A stretch of DNA of 5,161 nucleotides from Janthinobacterium lividum (GTDB lineage Bacteria > Pseudomonadota > Gammaproteobacteria > Steroidobacterales > Steroidobacteraceae), in assembly GCA_943327025.2 (NCBI GenBank), contig CALPVO020000200.1:1-5161 (forward strand), given 5' to 3'. Below, one piece after another: positions 1 to 5,161 of this stretch. The position numbers and the translations under genes are program-made. Position 1 is the first letter of the stretch. The number at the start of each line of letters is the position of its first letter. The notes below the pieces were generated by a model, which saw nothing but the letters and a program-made list of their open reading frames with translations, was not told where the DNA came from and searched no databases.

Positions 1-57
1 AACGCAACCGTTGGAGGTTCAAAGGCCATGTTCAAAGAGGCGGTTCATGGCCGCCCC
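1..57. other. Non-coding tail downstream of the permease gene
   Basis: No gene can be supported here. On the minus strand it follows the permease stop codon directly and holds a GC-rich hairpin, an overlapping second hairpin and a triple 13-bp repeat, each described separately. A minus-strand ATG at 29-27 opens a frame (MAFEPPTVA) that reaches the window edge after nine codons. It has no Shine-Dalgarno-like sequence in front of it and is too short to judge, so it is not called as a gene. Confidence 0.6.
17..55. repeat. Three imperfect 13-bp tandem repeats
   Basis: Units start at 17, 30 and 43: gttcaaaggccat, gttcaaagaggcg and gttcatggccgcc. The first eight bases of units one and two are identical and unit three keeps gttca. 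The 13-bp period is not a multiple of three, so it is unlikely to reflect a repeated peptide. No fourth unit is visible on either side. It could be a small array of protein-binding sites or simple duplication. The repetition is visible directly; a function is not. Confidence 0.45.
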
Positions 58-59
58 TT
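35..59 (-). terminator. Possible weak intrinsic terminator after the MFS gene
   Basis: On the minus strand, starting within the TAA stop codon of the permease gene, bases 59-51 can pair with 43-35. This gives a nine-pair stem (one G-U pair, mostly G-C) with a 7-base loop. Only three U residues follow, so termination would be weak or Rho-assisted. A second stem, GGCCATG (52-46) with CATGGCC (30-24), uses some of the same bases and cannot form at the same time. The position at the end of a three-gene operon supports a terminator; the poor U-tract argues against a strong one. Confidence 0.4.
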
Positions 60-1275
60 AATGAGCCGGATCAATGCGTTCGATGAGCGGGCCGCGCAAA
101 CCGACCCAAGCCAGCGCAGCAGCGGCCGCGGCAAGCGCTGCGCTGGCATAAAACGCACCGGCAGGACCGACACCGTTCCACATCGAAGCCGCGAACAAGC
201 TACCCACCATGCCACCGAGCCCCCAAGCGAAACTACCCGAGAGGGCTTGGGCACGCGCCGCCGCCCCCGGCGGCAATAAGCGCGGCAATAGCAACACGCC
301 GACGGTATGGAACAGCGCGAAGCCTGCCAAGTGCAACGTTTGTCCGAGCCACGTGAGGGCGACATTGTCGACCGTAGCGCCCAGCAATAGCCAACGCACG
401 GCCGTGCCCAATAATGCCAACTGCAGCAAGGTGCGCAGGCGCAGTCGCGCCACCAGCCAAGGGCCCGCCAAAAAGACGGCGATTTCCGCCACCACGCCCC
501 AAGCCCACAGCAACCCGATATGGCGCGCGCCATAACCATGCTGCTGTAAGTACAGCGAGAAGAACGTGTAGTAAGCCCCAAAGCCGGCTTGCTGCAGGAA
601 GCCCACCACCACGAACACCCACAACAAGGGCTGACGCAGGGCGGCGGCAACGGCACCCGCAGGCGCAGGCGCTACTTGGCGTGGCGGGCCGGCGGGCAAC
701 CGCAGGAAAACTACCACCATGCCGATGCAGGCCAACAACAAGCCCCACAGCACCACGCCGGGGCCGCCGACCGCCAGCCACTGCCCCAGCAGGGTGCTGC
801 TGAAGATAAACCCGGCCGAACCCCACCAACGCAGTTGGCCATAGTCGCGCTGCTCTTTGCCGAGACAGTCGAGAACGAAGGCGTCGTACGCGGACATGAG
901 GGAATTGAACGATAGGCTAAAGAACGCGAACACCAGCACCAGCAAGGCCAACGTAGGAGCCGCGCCACCGGCCAGCCAAGGCCACACGGCCGCTAGCGCC
1001 CAAACCGCTGTCGCCACCATGGCTGCCGCCACAAACCAACCGCGACGCGACCGCGCGTGGTCGAACAGCCACGCCACGGCGAACGGCCCGAAGATGCGCA
1101 AGCCCGAAGCCAGCGCCAGCAACTGGCCAATGACCAAGGCGCTATGGCCCTGCGCTGCCAACCACAAACTGATGTAGGGCGTATACACGCCCACCACGCA
1201 GAAATAAGCGAAATAACCGGCCGCCAAGGCCGGACGAACGCCGTTAGGGCGCAGCGCGGACTGCGCGCGCAGCAT
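58..1275 (-). CDS. MFS permease, HcaT-like (MFS_1-like family)
   Basis: A 405-residue inner-membrane transporter with about twelve hydrophobic segments in two halves, joined by a polar, proline-rich loop near residues 193-215. Recalled family features of E. coli HcaT are clear: an N-terminal GYFAYF segment (20-25), DYGQLRWWGS at 144-153 (HcaT has DYGKVRLWGS), GYGARHIGLLWAWGVVAEI around 247-265, and VRWLLLGAT at 293-301. E. coli HcaT is a putative 3-phenylpropionate permease, but the relatives vary and the substrate here cannot be read from the sequence. The ATG shares one base with the aroC stop codon (TGATG), and no good Shine-Dalgarno sequence precedes it, so translation is probably coupled to aroC. 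It is the last gene visible in the prmB-aroC-permease operon. The length is normal for the family and nothing is broken. Confidence 0.88.
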   Translation of the reverse strand: MLRAQSALRPNGVRPALAAGYFAYFCVVGVYTPYISLWLAAQGHSALVIGQLLALASGLRIFGPFAVAWLFDHARSRRGWFVAAAMVATAVWALAAVWPWLAGGAAPTLALLVLVFAFFSLSFNSLMSAYDAFVLDCLGKEQRDYGQLRWWGSAGFIFSSTLLGQWLAVGGPGVVLWGLLLACIGMVVVFLRLPAGPPRQVAPAPAGAVAAALRQPLLWVFVVVGFLQQAGFGAYYTFFSLYLQQHGYGARHIGLLWAWGVVAEIAVFLAGPWLVARLRLRTLLQLALLGTAVRWLLLGATVDNVALTWLGQTLHLAGFALFHTVGVLLLPRLLPPGAAARAQALSGSFAWGLGGMVGSLFAASMWNGVGPAGAFYASAALAAAAAALAWVGLRGPLIERIDPAH

Positions 1276-2378
1276 CAGAACGCCGCGCTACCCGGCAATA
1301 CTGGCGTGCTGCTACTGACATCCGCGTTCTGCCCGCGATGACGCAGATAGTGGTCCATCAGCACCAGCGCCAGCATGGCTTCGGCGATAGGCGTGGCGCG
1401 CAAACCCACGCACGGGTCGTGTCGACCCGTGGTGACCACGTCGACAGGTTCTCCGTCCATGTTGATGGTCATGCCCGGAACCTGAATGCTGGAGGTCGGC
1501 TTGAGCGCCATGTGGACGACGATGTCCTGCCCACTGCTGATGCCCCCGAGAATGCCGCCCGCATGGTTCGTGGCAAAGCCACTGGGGGTGAGTTCGTCGC
1601 GGTGTTCACTACCGCGCTGCCGCACGGTCGCGAAGCCATCCCCAATCTCCACGCCTTTCACGGCGTTGATGCTCATCATGGCGTGGGCCAAGTCCGCATC
1701 CAGACGGTCGAACACCGGCTCGCCCAGGCCCGGCGGCACGCCGCGTGCCACCACGGTGACGCGTGCGCCCAGCGAATCGCCGGCCTTACGCACATCCCAC
1801 ATCAGTTGCTCGAGCTCCGCGATACGCGAAGGATCCGGGCAGAAGAACGGATTGTCGTAAGCGCTGGGCGGGTCCACGGGCGCAAGGTCCAGCGGACCGA
1901 TGGCCGAGAGGTAACCGAAGATTTCAATACCGAGACGCTCGCGCAGGTATTTGCGCGCAATACCACCGGCCGCCACGCGCATGACCGTTTCACGCGCAGA
2001 GGAACGACCACCGCCGCGATAGTCGCGAAAGCCGTACTTCTGCTGATAGGTGTAGTCGGCATGGCCCGGACGGAAGCGGTCTTTGATCTTGTCGTAGTCG
2101 CGCGAACGTTGGTCGGTGTTCTCCACCAGCAGGCCGATGGAAGTGCCGGTGGTGCGGCCTTCAAAGACACCGGAAAGAATGCGCACCTCATCCGGTTCCT
2201 TGCGCTGGCTGGTGAAATGCGAAGTGCCCGAGCGGCGCCGCTCGATGTCCGGCATGAGGTCTGCTGCCGAAAGCTCCAGCCCCGGCGGGCAACCATCGAC
2301 GATGGCGCCGAGCGCCGGGCCGTGGCTCTCACCGAAAGTGGTGACCGTAAACAGAGTGCCAAACGTATTGCCGCTCAT
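1275..2378 (-). CDS. aroC: Chorismate synthase
   Basis: Converts 5-enolpyruvylshikimate-3-phosphate to chorismate, the last step of the shikimate pathway, in the cytoplasm using reduced FMN. The 367-residue protein has the usual length and all three family signatures: GESHGPALG at 16-24, [10 protein letters not shown] at 122-131 followed by RVAAGGIA, and [18 protein letters not shown] at 319-336. His19 and His106 (in RPGHADYTY) match the two catalytic histidines known in the fungal enzyme as His17 and His106. The frame is open for 28 more codons upstream, but those lie inside prmB. The chosen ATG begins the conserved MSGNTFG N-terminus, has GGAAGG just upstream, and overlaps the prmB stop as ATGA. 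The stop shares a base with the permease ATG. The prmB-aroC pairing is also found in E. coli. No defect is seen. Confidence 0.98.
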   Translation of the reverse strand: MSGNTFGTLFTVTTFGESHGPALGAIVDGCPPGLELSAADLMPDIERRRSGTSHFTSQRKEPDEVRILSGVFEGRTTGTSIGLLVENTDQRSRDYDKIKDRFRPGHADYTYQQKYGFRDYRGGGRSSARETVMRVAAGGIARKYLRERLGIEIFGYLSAIGPLDLAPVDPPSAYDNPFFCPDPSRIAELEQLMWDVRKAGDSLGARVTVVARGVPPGLGEPVFDRLDADLAHAMMSINAVKGVEIGDGFATVRQRGSEHRDELTPSGFATNHAGGILGGISSGQDIVVHMALKPTSSIQVPGMTINMDGEPVDVVTTGRHDPCVGLRATPIAEAMLALVLMDHYLRHRGQNADVSSSTPVLPGSAAF

Positions 2379-3316
2379 GGAGCCTTCCGCGCTTGAGCCG
2401 CGAGCAATTCCTCGCGGGTAATGAGAAACACACCGCCGCCACCATGCTCGAACTCGAGCCACAGGAAAGGCAGTTCCGGCCAGGCCGCGGCCACCGCGGC
2501 TTCACTATCCCCTACTTCCACCAGCAGCGCACCGCCAGGATTCAAGTGGGTAATGGCACCGGCCAGCAAAGCCCGGGCGGAATCCAGCCCATCCTCGCCC
2601 GAAGCCAGACCGATGGCCGGTTCGTGCAGGTATTCGGCGGGTAAGCTGGCCGCTTCCGCAGCCGGCACGTAGGGGGGATTGGAGATGATGAGGTCGTAGC
2701 GCTGCCCCTCGAGTCCCGCGTAGTGGTCTGCGAGCACTGGACGCACCCGGTCTTGCAGGCCATGCAGCGCGATGTTCTCGCGGGCACGCTCCAAGGCCGC
2801 CGGCGAGATGTCAGCTGCATCCACTTGCGCCTCGGGCAGGTAATGGGCGCAGGCGATGGCGATGCACCCTGAGCCGGTGCCGATATCGACGATGCGGTGC
2901 AGACGCGAAGCGTCCAGCAAGGGGTGGAAACGTTCGACAATGAGTTCCGCCAGCGGCGAGCGCGGCACCAGCACGCCGGGCCCGCAACGCATTTCCAGCC
3001 CGGCGAACCAGGTGCGCCCAGTAAGATAAGCCGACGGCAGACGTTCGTTGACGCGCCGTTCCAGCAGTGCCACCAAAGTGGCCGCCGCCGCGGGGGGCAA
3101 AACGCTGGGGTACACCGTGGCGGCGTCTTCGTGGGCGTAGCCGCCCGCGTGGAACACCAGCGCCGCTGCCTCATCGAAGGGGTTGTCCGTGCCGTGGCCG
3201 TAGCAAAGTTCAAAGCTTTCCAGCACACCTGCCGCCCAGCCGATAGCCTGCTCCACCGTCTGTACGGCCGGCGGGCTGACTGGGGCAGACATCAGAGGGC
3301 GACTCAGTTGGCGCAT
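2375..3316 (-). CDS. prmB: Ribosomal protein uL3 (L3) glutamine N5-methyltransferase
   Basis: Transfers a methyl group from S-adenosylmethionine to a glutamine of ribosomal protein uL3 (Gln150 in E. coli), aiding large-subunit assembly. With this start the protein has 313 residues, against about 310 in E. coli. An N-terminal helical region carries YGHGTDN (39-45), which matches the E. coli PrmB segment and separates it from PrmC. Next come [12 protein letters not shown] near 115-126, the SAM-binding motif VDIGTGSGC at 143-151, DISP at 169-172, and the catalytic NPPY at 213-216. The C-terminal [15 protein letters not shown] is also typical. Starts at 3316, 3325 and 3292 (305 residues) are all possible. 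I chose 3316 because a -10-like element ends seven bases before it, suggesting a leaderless start, and no start has a good Shine-Dalgarno. The longer upstream frame runs antisense to the SCO gene and is not coding. It overlaps aroC by ATGA. Confidence 0.95.
   Translation of the reverse strand: MRQLSRPLMSAPVSPPAVQTVEQAIGWAAGVLESFELCYGHGTDNPFDEAAALVFHAGGYAHEDAATVYPSVLPPAAAATLVALLERRVNERLPSAYLTGRTWFAGLEMRCGPGVLVPRSPLAELIVERFHPLLDASRLHRIVDIGTGSGCIAIACAHYLPEAQVDAADISPAALERARENIALHGLQDRVRPVLADHYAGLEGQRYDLIISNPPYVPAAEAASLPAEYLHEPAIGLASGEDGLDSARALLAGAITHLNPGGALLVEVGDSEAAVAAAWPELPFLWLEFEHGGGGVFLITREELLAAQARKAP
2383..2388 (-). promoter_or_regulatory. Ribosome binding site of aroC
   Basis: The minus strand reads GGAAGG followed by CTCC and the ATG. 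This purine-rich Shine-Dalgarno-like motif lies inside the last codons of prmB. It supports the aroC start at 2378 over the in-frame ATG 28 codons further upstream. Confidence 0.55.
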
Positions 3317-3323
3317 CGCCCGC

Positions 3324-3329
3324 ATTTTA
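3324..3329 (-). promoter_or_regulatory. Putative -10 element of the prmB-aroC-permease operon
   Basis: The minus strand reads TAAAAT (five of six matches to TATAAT), preceded by TG. Seven bases, GCGGGCG, separate it from the ATG at 3316, so transcription would begin at or next to that start codon and give a nearly leaderless message. No convincing -35 hexamer is found 17 bases upstream (minus-strand TGCAGG). The GC-rich stretch after the -10 is of the kind associated with stringent control. That last point is inference. Confidence 0.4.
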
Positions 3330-3352
3330 CAGGCCAGCAGCGTCCGCCTGCA

Positions 3353-3361
3353 TGGGATAAT
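3353..3361 (+). promoter_or_regulatory. Putative extended -10 promoter of SCO-psd-epmA
   Basis: The sequence TGGGATAAT contains GATAAT (3356-3361, five of six matches to TATAAT), preceded by TGn as in extended -10 promoters, which depend little on a -35 box. A 17-bp spacer would put the -35 at 3333-3338, where gccagc is a poor match. Six bases (gcgggc) separate the -10 from the SCO ATG at 3368, so transcription would start about at the start codon. Confidence 0.45.
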
Positions 3362-3367
3362 GCGGGC

Positions 3368-4009
3368 ATGCAAACGAACGCTCTCTTGTCGCGAATCCTC
3401 ACCGTGGCCGTTCTCGCGGTGGCGGTGGGCCTTGGTGTAGTTGCCGCCCACCGCTGGCTGCAGCCTCCTCCGCCGCCCGAATTCCGCTCGGCCGCCCTCT
3501 ACAAGGAACCGCGGGCCCTGCCGAACGTCGAACTGGCCACCATTGGCGGTCGCCAAGGACCCGCCACCACGCTGCTGCAAGGCCAATGGCGCTTGGTGTT
3601 CTTCGGCTTCACGCACTGCCCGGCCGTATGCCCAGGCGCCATGACCACCCTCGACCATGTGGCCCGTGAACTGGCGCGCACACCCGGCACGCCACAGCCC
3701 ATCGTCACGCTCATCACCGTCGACCCGCAGCGCGATACGCCGGAAGTCGTTGCCAAGTACGCCCGCAACTTCAACCCGGCTTTTGAAGGCTACTCGGGTA
3801 ATGAAGCGGCCATCGATGAACTGGCCGGTGTAGTAGGCATCGCGGTCATGCGAGGTACGCCAGACGCCAGTGGCGACTACATGGTCGACCATACCTCCGC
3901 CGTGTTCGTCTTCGACCCGCAAGGGCGCGTCCGCGGCATTCTCACCTCGCCGCTCACGGTGGCCAATCTTGTCCACGACTACCGCCTGATGGCCGGAGCC
4001 CAACCATGA
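3368..4009 (+). CDS. SCO1/SenC family copper-binding thiol protein
   Basis: SCO proteins are thioredoxin-fold, membrane-anchored copper chaperones or thiol reductases facing the periplasm. They usually help build the CuA site of cytochrome c oxidase. The 213-residue protein has a hydrophobic N-terminal segment (about 10-27) that can act as signal anchor, a PPPPP linker at 33-37, then the SCO domain. The copper ligands are visible: Cys84 and Cys88 in the CxxxC of FTHCPAVCPGAM, and His175 in VDHTS. VDPQRDTPEVV (118-128) is the family's conserved DTP segment. The frame continues open far upstream, but this ATG sits correctly before the anchor and after the candidate promoter. There is no Shine-Dalgarno sequence at normal distance. 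It is not beside cytochrome oxidase genes here, so the oxidase role is inferred from the family. The stop overlaps psd as ATGA. Confidence 0.92.
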   Translation: MQTNALLSRILTVAVLAVAVGLGVVAAHRWLQPPPPPEFRSAALYKEPRALPNVELATIGGRQGPATTLLQGQWRLVFFGFTHCPAVCPGAMTTLDHVARELARTPGTPQPIVTLITVDPQRDTPEVVAKYARNFNPAFEGYSGNEAAIDELAGVVGIAVMRGTPDASGDYMVDHTSAVFVFDPQGRVRGILTSPLTVANLVHDYRLMAGAQP

Positions 4010-4914
4010 ACCCGCCGCGTCTGCCCGAAGCCATTGCCACGCCGAGCGCCTCGGACCGCTTGTTCATCGCCCTGCAGCACGTGTTGCCGCAGCATCTGGC
4101 TACCGCCTTCATCCATTGGCTGGCACGGGTGCAACACAGCCTCGTGCGCAGCGCGCTCATCAAAGGCTTCCTGAAGCTTTATCCGCAAGTGGACTTGGGT
4201 GAAGCGGAACGCACGCAGGTGGAGCAGTACGCTTCATTCAACGACTTCTTCACTCGCGCTTTGCGTGCTGGGGCGCGTCCCATCGACGTCGCCGACACTG
4301 CGTTGGTGAGCCCGGTCGATGGCCGCGTCAGCCAAGCGGGCGCCATCGAGGAAGGGCATCTGCTGCAGGCGAAGGGCCACGGCTACTCGGCAGAAGCCTT
4401 GCTCGGTTCCGCCGCGCGCGCGGAGCCGTTCCGTGGCGGACGGTTTGCCACCATCTACTTGGCCCCTTTCAACTACCACCGCATCCACATGCCGTTGGCA
4501 GGCACGTTGCGCGAAGCAGTGCATGTGCCCGGTGCGCTCTACAGCGTCAACCAAGTCACCGCCGAAAACGTCCCCGGCCTGTTCGCCCGCAACGAGCGTG
4601 TGGTCTGCCTGTTCGACACGCCGTACGGGCCACTGGCCATGGTCTTGGTCGGTGCACTCTTCGTGGGTAGCGTCTCGGTGGTATGGCAGTCCGGCGAAGT
4701 CACCCCGGCCAAGCCACGCCCGCAATACCCCATGCCACTGCCACTGCCCTCGCCCGCTCCGGCCTTGGCGAAGGGCGAAGAGATGGGCCGCTTCAACATG
4801 GGCTCTACAGTCATTTTGCTGCTGCCACCGGGCATGGCCGAGTGGGAGGCAAGCCTAGTCGCCGGCCAGCCCCTGCGCCTTGGCGAACGCATTGGCACGC
4901 TCCGCACGGCATGA
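4006..4914 (+). CDS. psd: Phosphatidylserine decarboxylase proenzyme
   Basis: Makes phosphatidylethanolamine from phosphatidylserine at the inner membrane, using a pyruvoyl group formed by self-cleavage. The 302-residue protein is of the bacterial type I length. The triad known from E. coli is present: Asp105 in SPVDGRV, His161 in NYHRIHMP, and Ser267 in NMGSTV. Cleavage between Gly266 and Ser267 would give a beta chain of 266 residues and an alpha chain of 36 residues carrying the pyruvoyl group. FNDFFTRALR (78-87) is also conserved. Unusual is a proline-rich stretch at 234-252, nine prolines in nineteen residues, just before KGEEMGRF. I recall a loop containing RW there in E. coli. The start overlaps the SCO stop by ATGA and has GGAG at 3995-3998, seven bases upstream. 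It probably shares an operon with SCO and epmA. Confidence 0.97.
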   Translation: MNPPRLPEAIATPSASDRLFIALQHVLPQHLATAFIHWLARVQHSLVRSALIKGFLKLYPQVDLGEAERTQVEQYASFNDFFTRALRAGARPIDVADTALVSPVDGRVSQAGAIEEGHLLQAKGHGYSAEALLGSAARAEPFRGGRFATIYLAPFNYHRIHMPLAGTLREAVHVPGALYSVNQVTAENVPGLFARNERVVCLFDTPYGPLAMVLVGALFVGSVSVVWQSGEVTPAKPRPQYPMPLPLPSPAPALAKGEEMGRFNMGSTVILLLPPGMAEWEASLVAGQPLRLGERIGTLRTA

Positions 4915-4970
4915 TCTCGCCGATAGACAACCCGATAGATAAGCACATGGGCAACGGGAGCCGCACCTGA
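4911..4970 (+). CDS. Possible 19-residue mini-ORF between psd and epmA
   Basis: The frame starts with an ATG overlapping the psd stop as ATGA and ends with a TGA touching the epmA ATG. It reads MISPIDNPIDKHMGNGSRT. It fills the 56-base gap between the two genes exactly. No Shine-Dalgarno sequence precedes it, so it would depend on re-initiation by ribosomes ending psd. It has no recognisable domain and includes a repeated P-I-D motif. It may be a coupling or leader peptide, or only a chance frame; the arrangement is the sole support. Confidence 0.25.
   Translation: MISPIDNPIDKHMGNGSRT
4920..4943 (+). repeat. 12-bp direct repeat in the psd-epmA spacer
   Basis: Two adjacent units, ccgatagacaac and ccgatagataag, match at ten of twelve positions. 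The period is four codons and in the mini-ORF frame it encodes PIDN then PIDK. It is most simply a local duplication. Confidence 0.4.
4957..4960 (+). promoter_or_regulatory. Ribosome binding site of epmA
   Basis: GGAG lies ten bases before the ATG at 4971, a slightly long but workable Shine-Dalgarno spacing. It gives epmA its own initiation signal, apart from any coupling to upstream translation. Confidence 0.45.
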
Positions 4971-5161
4971 ATGAACGACTGGCGCCCCACTGCAAGCTTG
5001 GAAGCGCTGCGCTTGCGCGCGGGTTTGCTCGACACGGTGCGCGCGTATTTTCGTGAACAAGGCGTGCTGGAAGTGGAAACACCAGCGCTGGCTGCCACGG
5101 CAGTCACCGATGTGCACTTGGCTTCGTTGGAAGTGCGCGTGATGGGAGGAATGGCTGCTGC
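4971..5161 (+). CDS. epmA: Elongation factor P (R)-beta-lysine ligase, 5' part
   Basis: EpmA (also GenX, PoxA, YjeA) is a shortened class II lysyl-tRNA synthetase paralogue that attaches beta-lysine to EF-P, which helps ribosomes through proline runs. Only the first 63 codons are in the window. The N-terminus [13 protein letters not shown] aligns with the recalled E. coli start. It is followed by [14 protein letters not shown] at 27-40, resembling class II motif 1, and [13 protein letters not shown] at 44-56, which matches VTDIHLVPFETR in E. coli EpmA. The protein begins directly with the catalytic core, lacking the N-terminal anticodon-binding domain of LysS, which points to EpmA. A TGA sits in frame just before the ATG, so no longer start is possible. 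Psd and epmA are also close neighbours in E. coli. The C-terminal motifs are beyond the window. Confidence 0.92.
   Translation, partial: MNDWRPTASLEALRLRAGLLDTVRAYFREQGVLEVETPALAATAVTDVHLASLEVRVMGGMAA

Larger units (their letters stand above)
3318..3367. repeat. 9-bp perfect inverted repeat in the divergent promoter region
   Basis: The arm gcccgcatt at 3318-3326 is the exact reverse complement of aatgcgggc at 3359-3367, with 32 bp between. Each arm covers the end of a candidate -10 element and the bases up to a divergent start codon. It could be an operator, but it could equally be two copies of the same promoter end and discriminator facing opposite ways. Confidence 0.5.

Noticed and set aside
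19..48. Minus-strand mini-ORF MNRLFEHGL after the permease
   Set aside because: Nine codons inside the hairpin region, with no ribosome binding site or overlap with the permease stop; no support for translation.
45..656. Minus-strand 203-codon open frame within the permease region, and similar frames on both strands up to about 1340
   Set aside because: They overlap the permease in other frames and have skewed Cys/Trp/Arg or Arg/Pro-rich composition typical of shadow frames in G+C-rich DNA.
1338..2396. A 352-codon plus-strand open frame lying opposite aroC
   Set aside because: It is entirely antisense to a perfectly conserved chorismate synthase, has low-complexity His/Arg/Ala-rich composition and shows no domain. 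Long antisense frames are common in high-G+C genes.
2379..2462. Start of aroC 28 codons upstream
   Set aside because: Those residues lie within prmB, are not part of the chorismate synthase family, and the ATG at 2378 has both a Shine-Dalgarno-like motif and the ATGA overlap.
2897..3367. Upstream in-frame extension of the SCO gene to 370 residues
   Set aside because: The extension is antisense to prmB and would bury the membrane anchor inside the protein. The ATG at 3368 gives a normal SCO protein.
3317..4003. Upstream in-frame extension of prmB making a 542-residue protein
   Set aside because: The extra residues run antisense through the SCO gene, do not resemble PrmB, and the known PrmB length is met by starts at 3316 or 3292.
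4971..5161. Lysyl-tRNA synthetase (lysS)
   Set aside because: The protein begins at the catalytic core with an EpmA-like N-terminus and has no N-terminal anticodon-binding domain.
1..5161. CRISPR arrays, insertion sequences, tRNA or rRNA genes, defence or toxin genes
   Set aside because: I looked for them and saw no regularly spaced repeats, transposase motifs, cloverleaf folds or foreign-looking genes. Nearly all of the window is accounted for by housekeeping genes.

Overview
This is a compact, high-G+C stretch of chromosomal housekeeping DNA. It looks gammaproteobacterial. The order prmB-aroC is shared with many gammaproteobacteria, and the Psd and EpmA sequences are of the gammaproteobacterial type. 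An aroC followed by a permease gene, together with the sequence style, would fit the Xanthomonadales (Lysobacterales), but I infer that lineage from memory and have not tested it. There is no sign of a mobile element, CRISPR array, tRNA or rRNA, and the codon style is uniform throughout.

The layout is two divergent gene sets leaving one short control region at about 3317-3367. The leftward (minus-strand) set is prmB (methylates a glutamine of ribosomal protein uL3), then aroC (chorismate synthase), then a 405-residue MFS permease of the HcaT-like family. The stop and start codons overlap at both junctions (ATGA, then TGATG), so the three genes very probably form one translationally coupled operon. 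Positions 1-57, just after the permease stop, hold a GC-rich hairpin, a competing hairpin and three 13-bp repeats.

The rightward (plus-strand) set is a SCO-family copper/thiol protein, then psd (phosphatidylserine decarboxylase), then the first 63 codons of epmA (EF-P beta-lysylation), which runs off the window. SCO and psd overlap by ATGA. Between psd and epmA lies a 19-codon open frame that overlaps the psd stop by ATGA and ends immediately before the epmA ATG.

Functionally the window covers aromatic amino-acid/chorismate synthesis, phosphatidylethanolamine synthesis, respiratory copper handling and two modifications of the translation machinery (uL3 by PrmB, EF-P by EpmA). I see no clearly new multi-gene system. 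The most interesting signals are small: mirror-image promoters that appear to start transcription at the start codons, the mini-ORF between psd and epmA, a proline-rich loop in Psd, and a PPPPP run in the SCO protein upstream of the gene for an EF-P-modifying enzyme.
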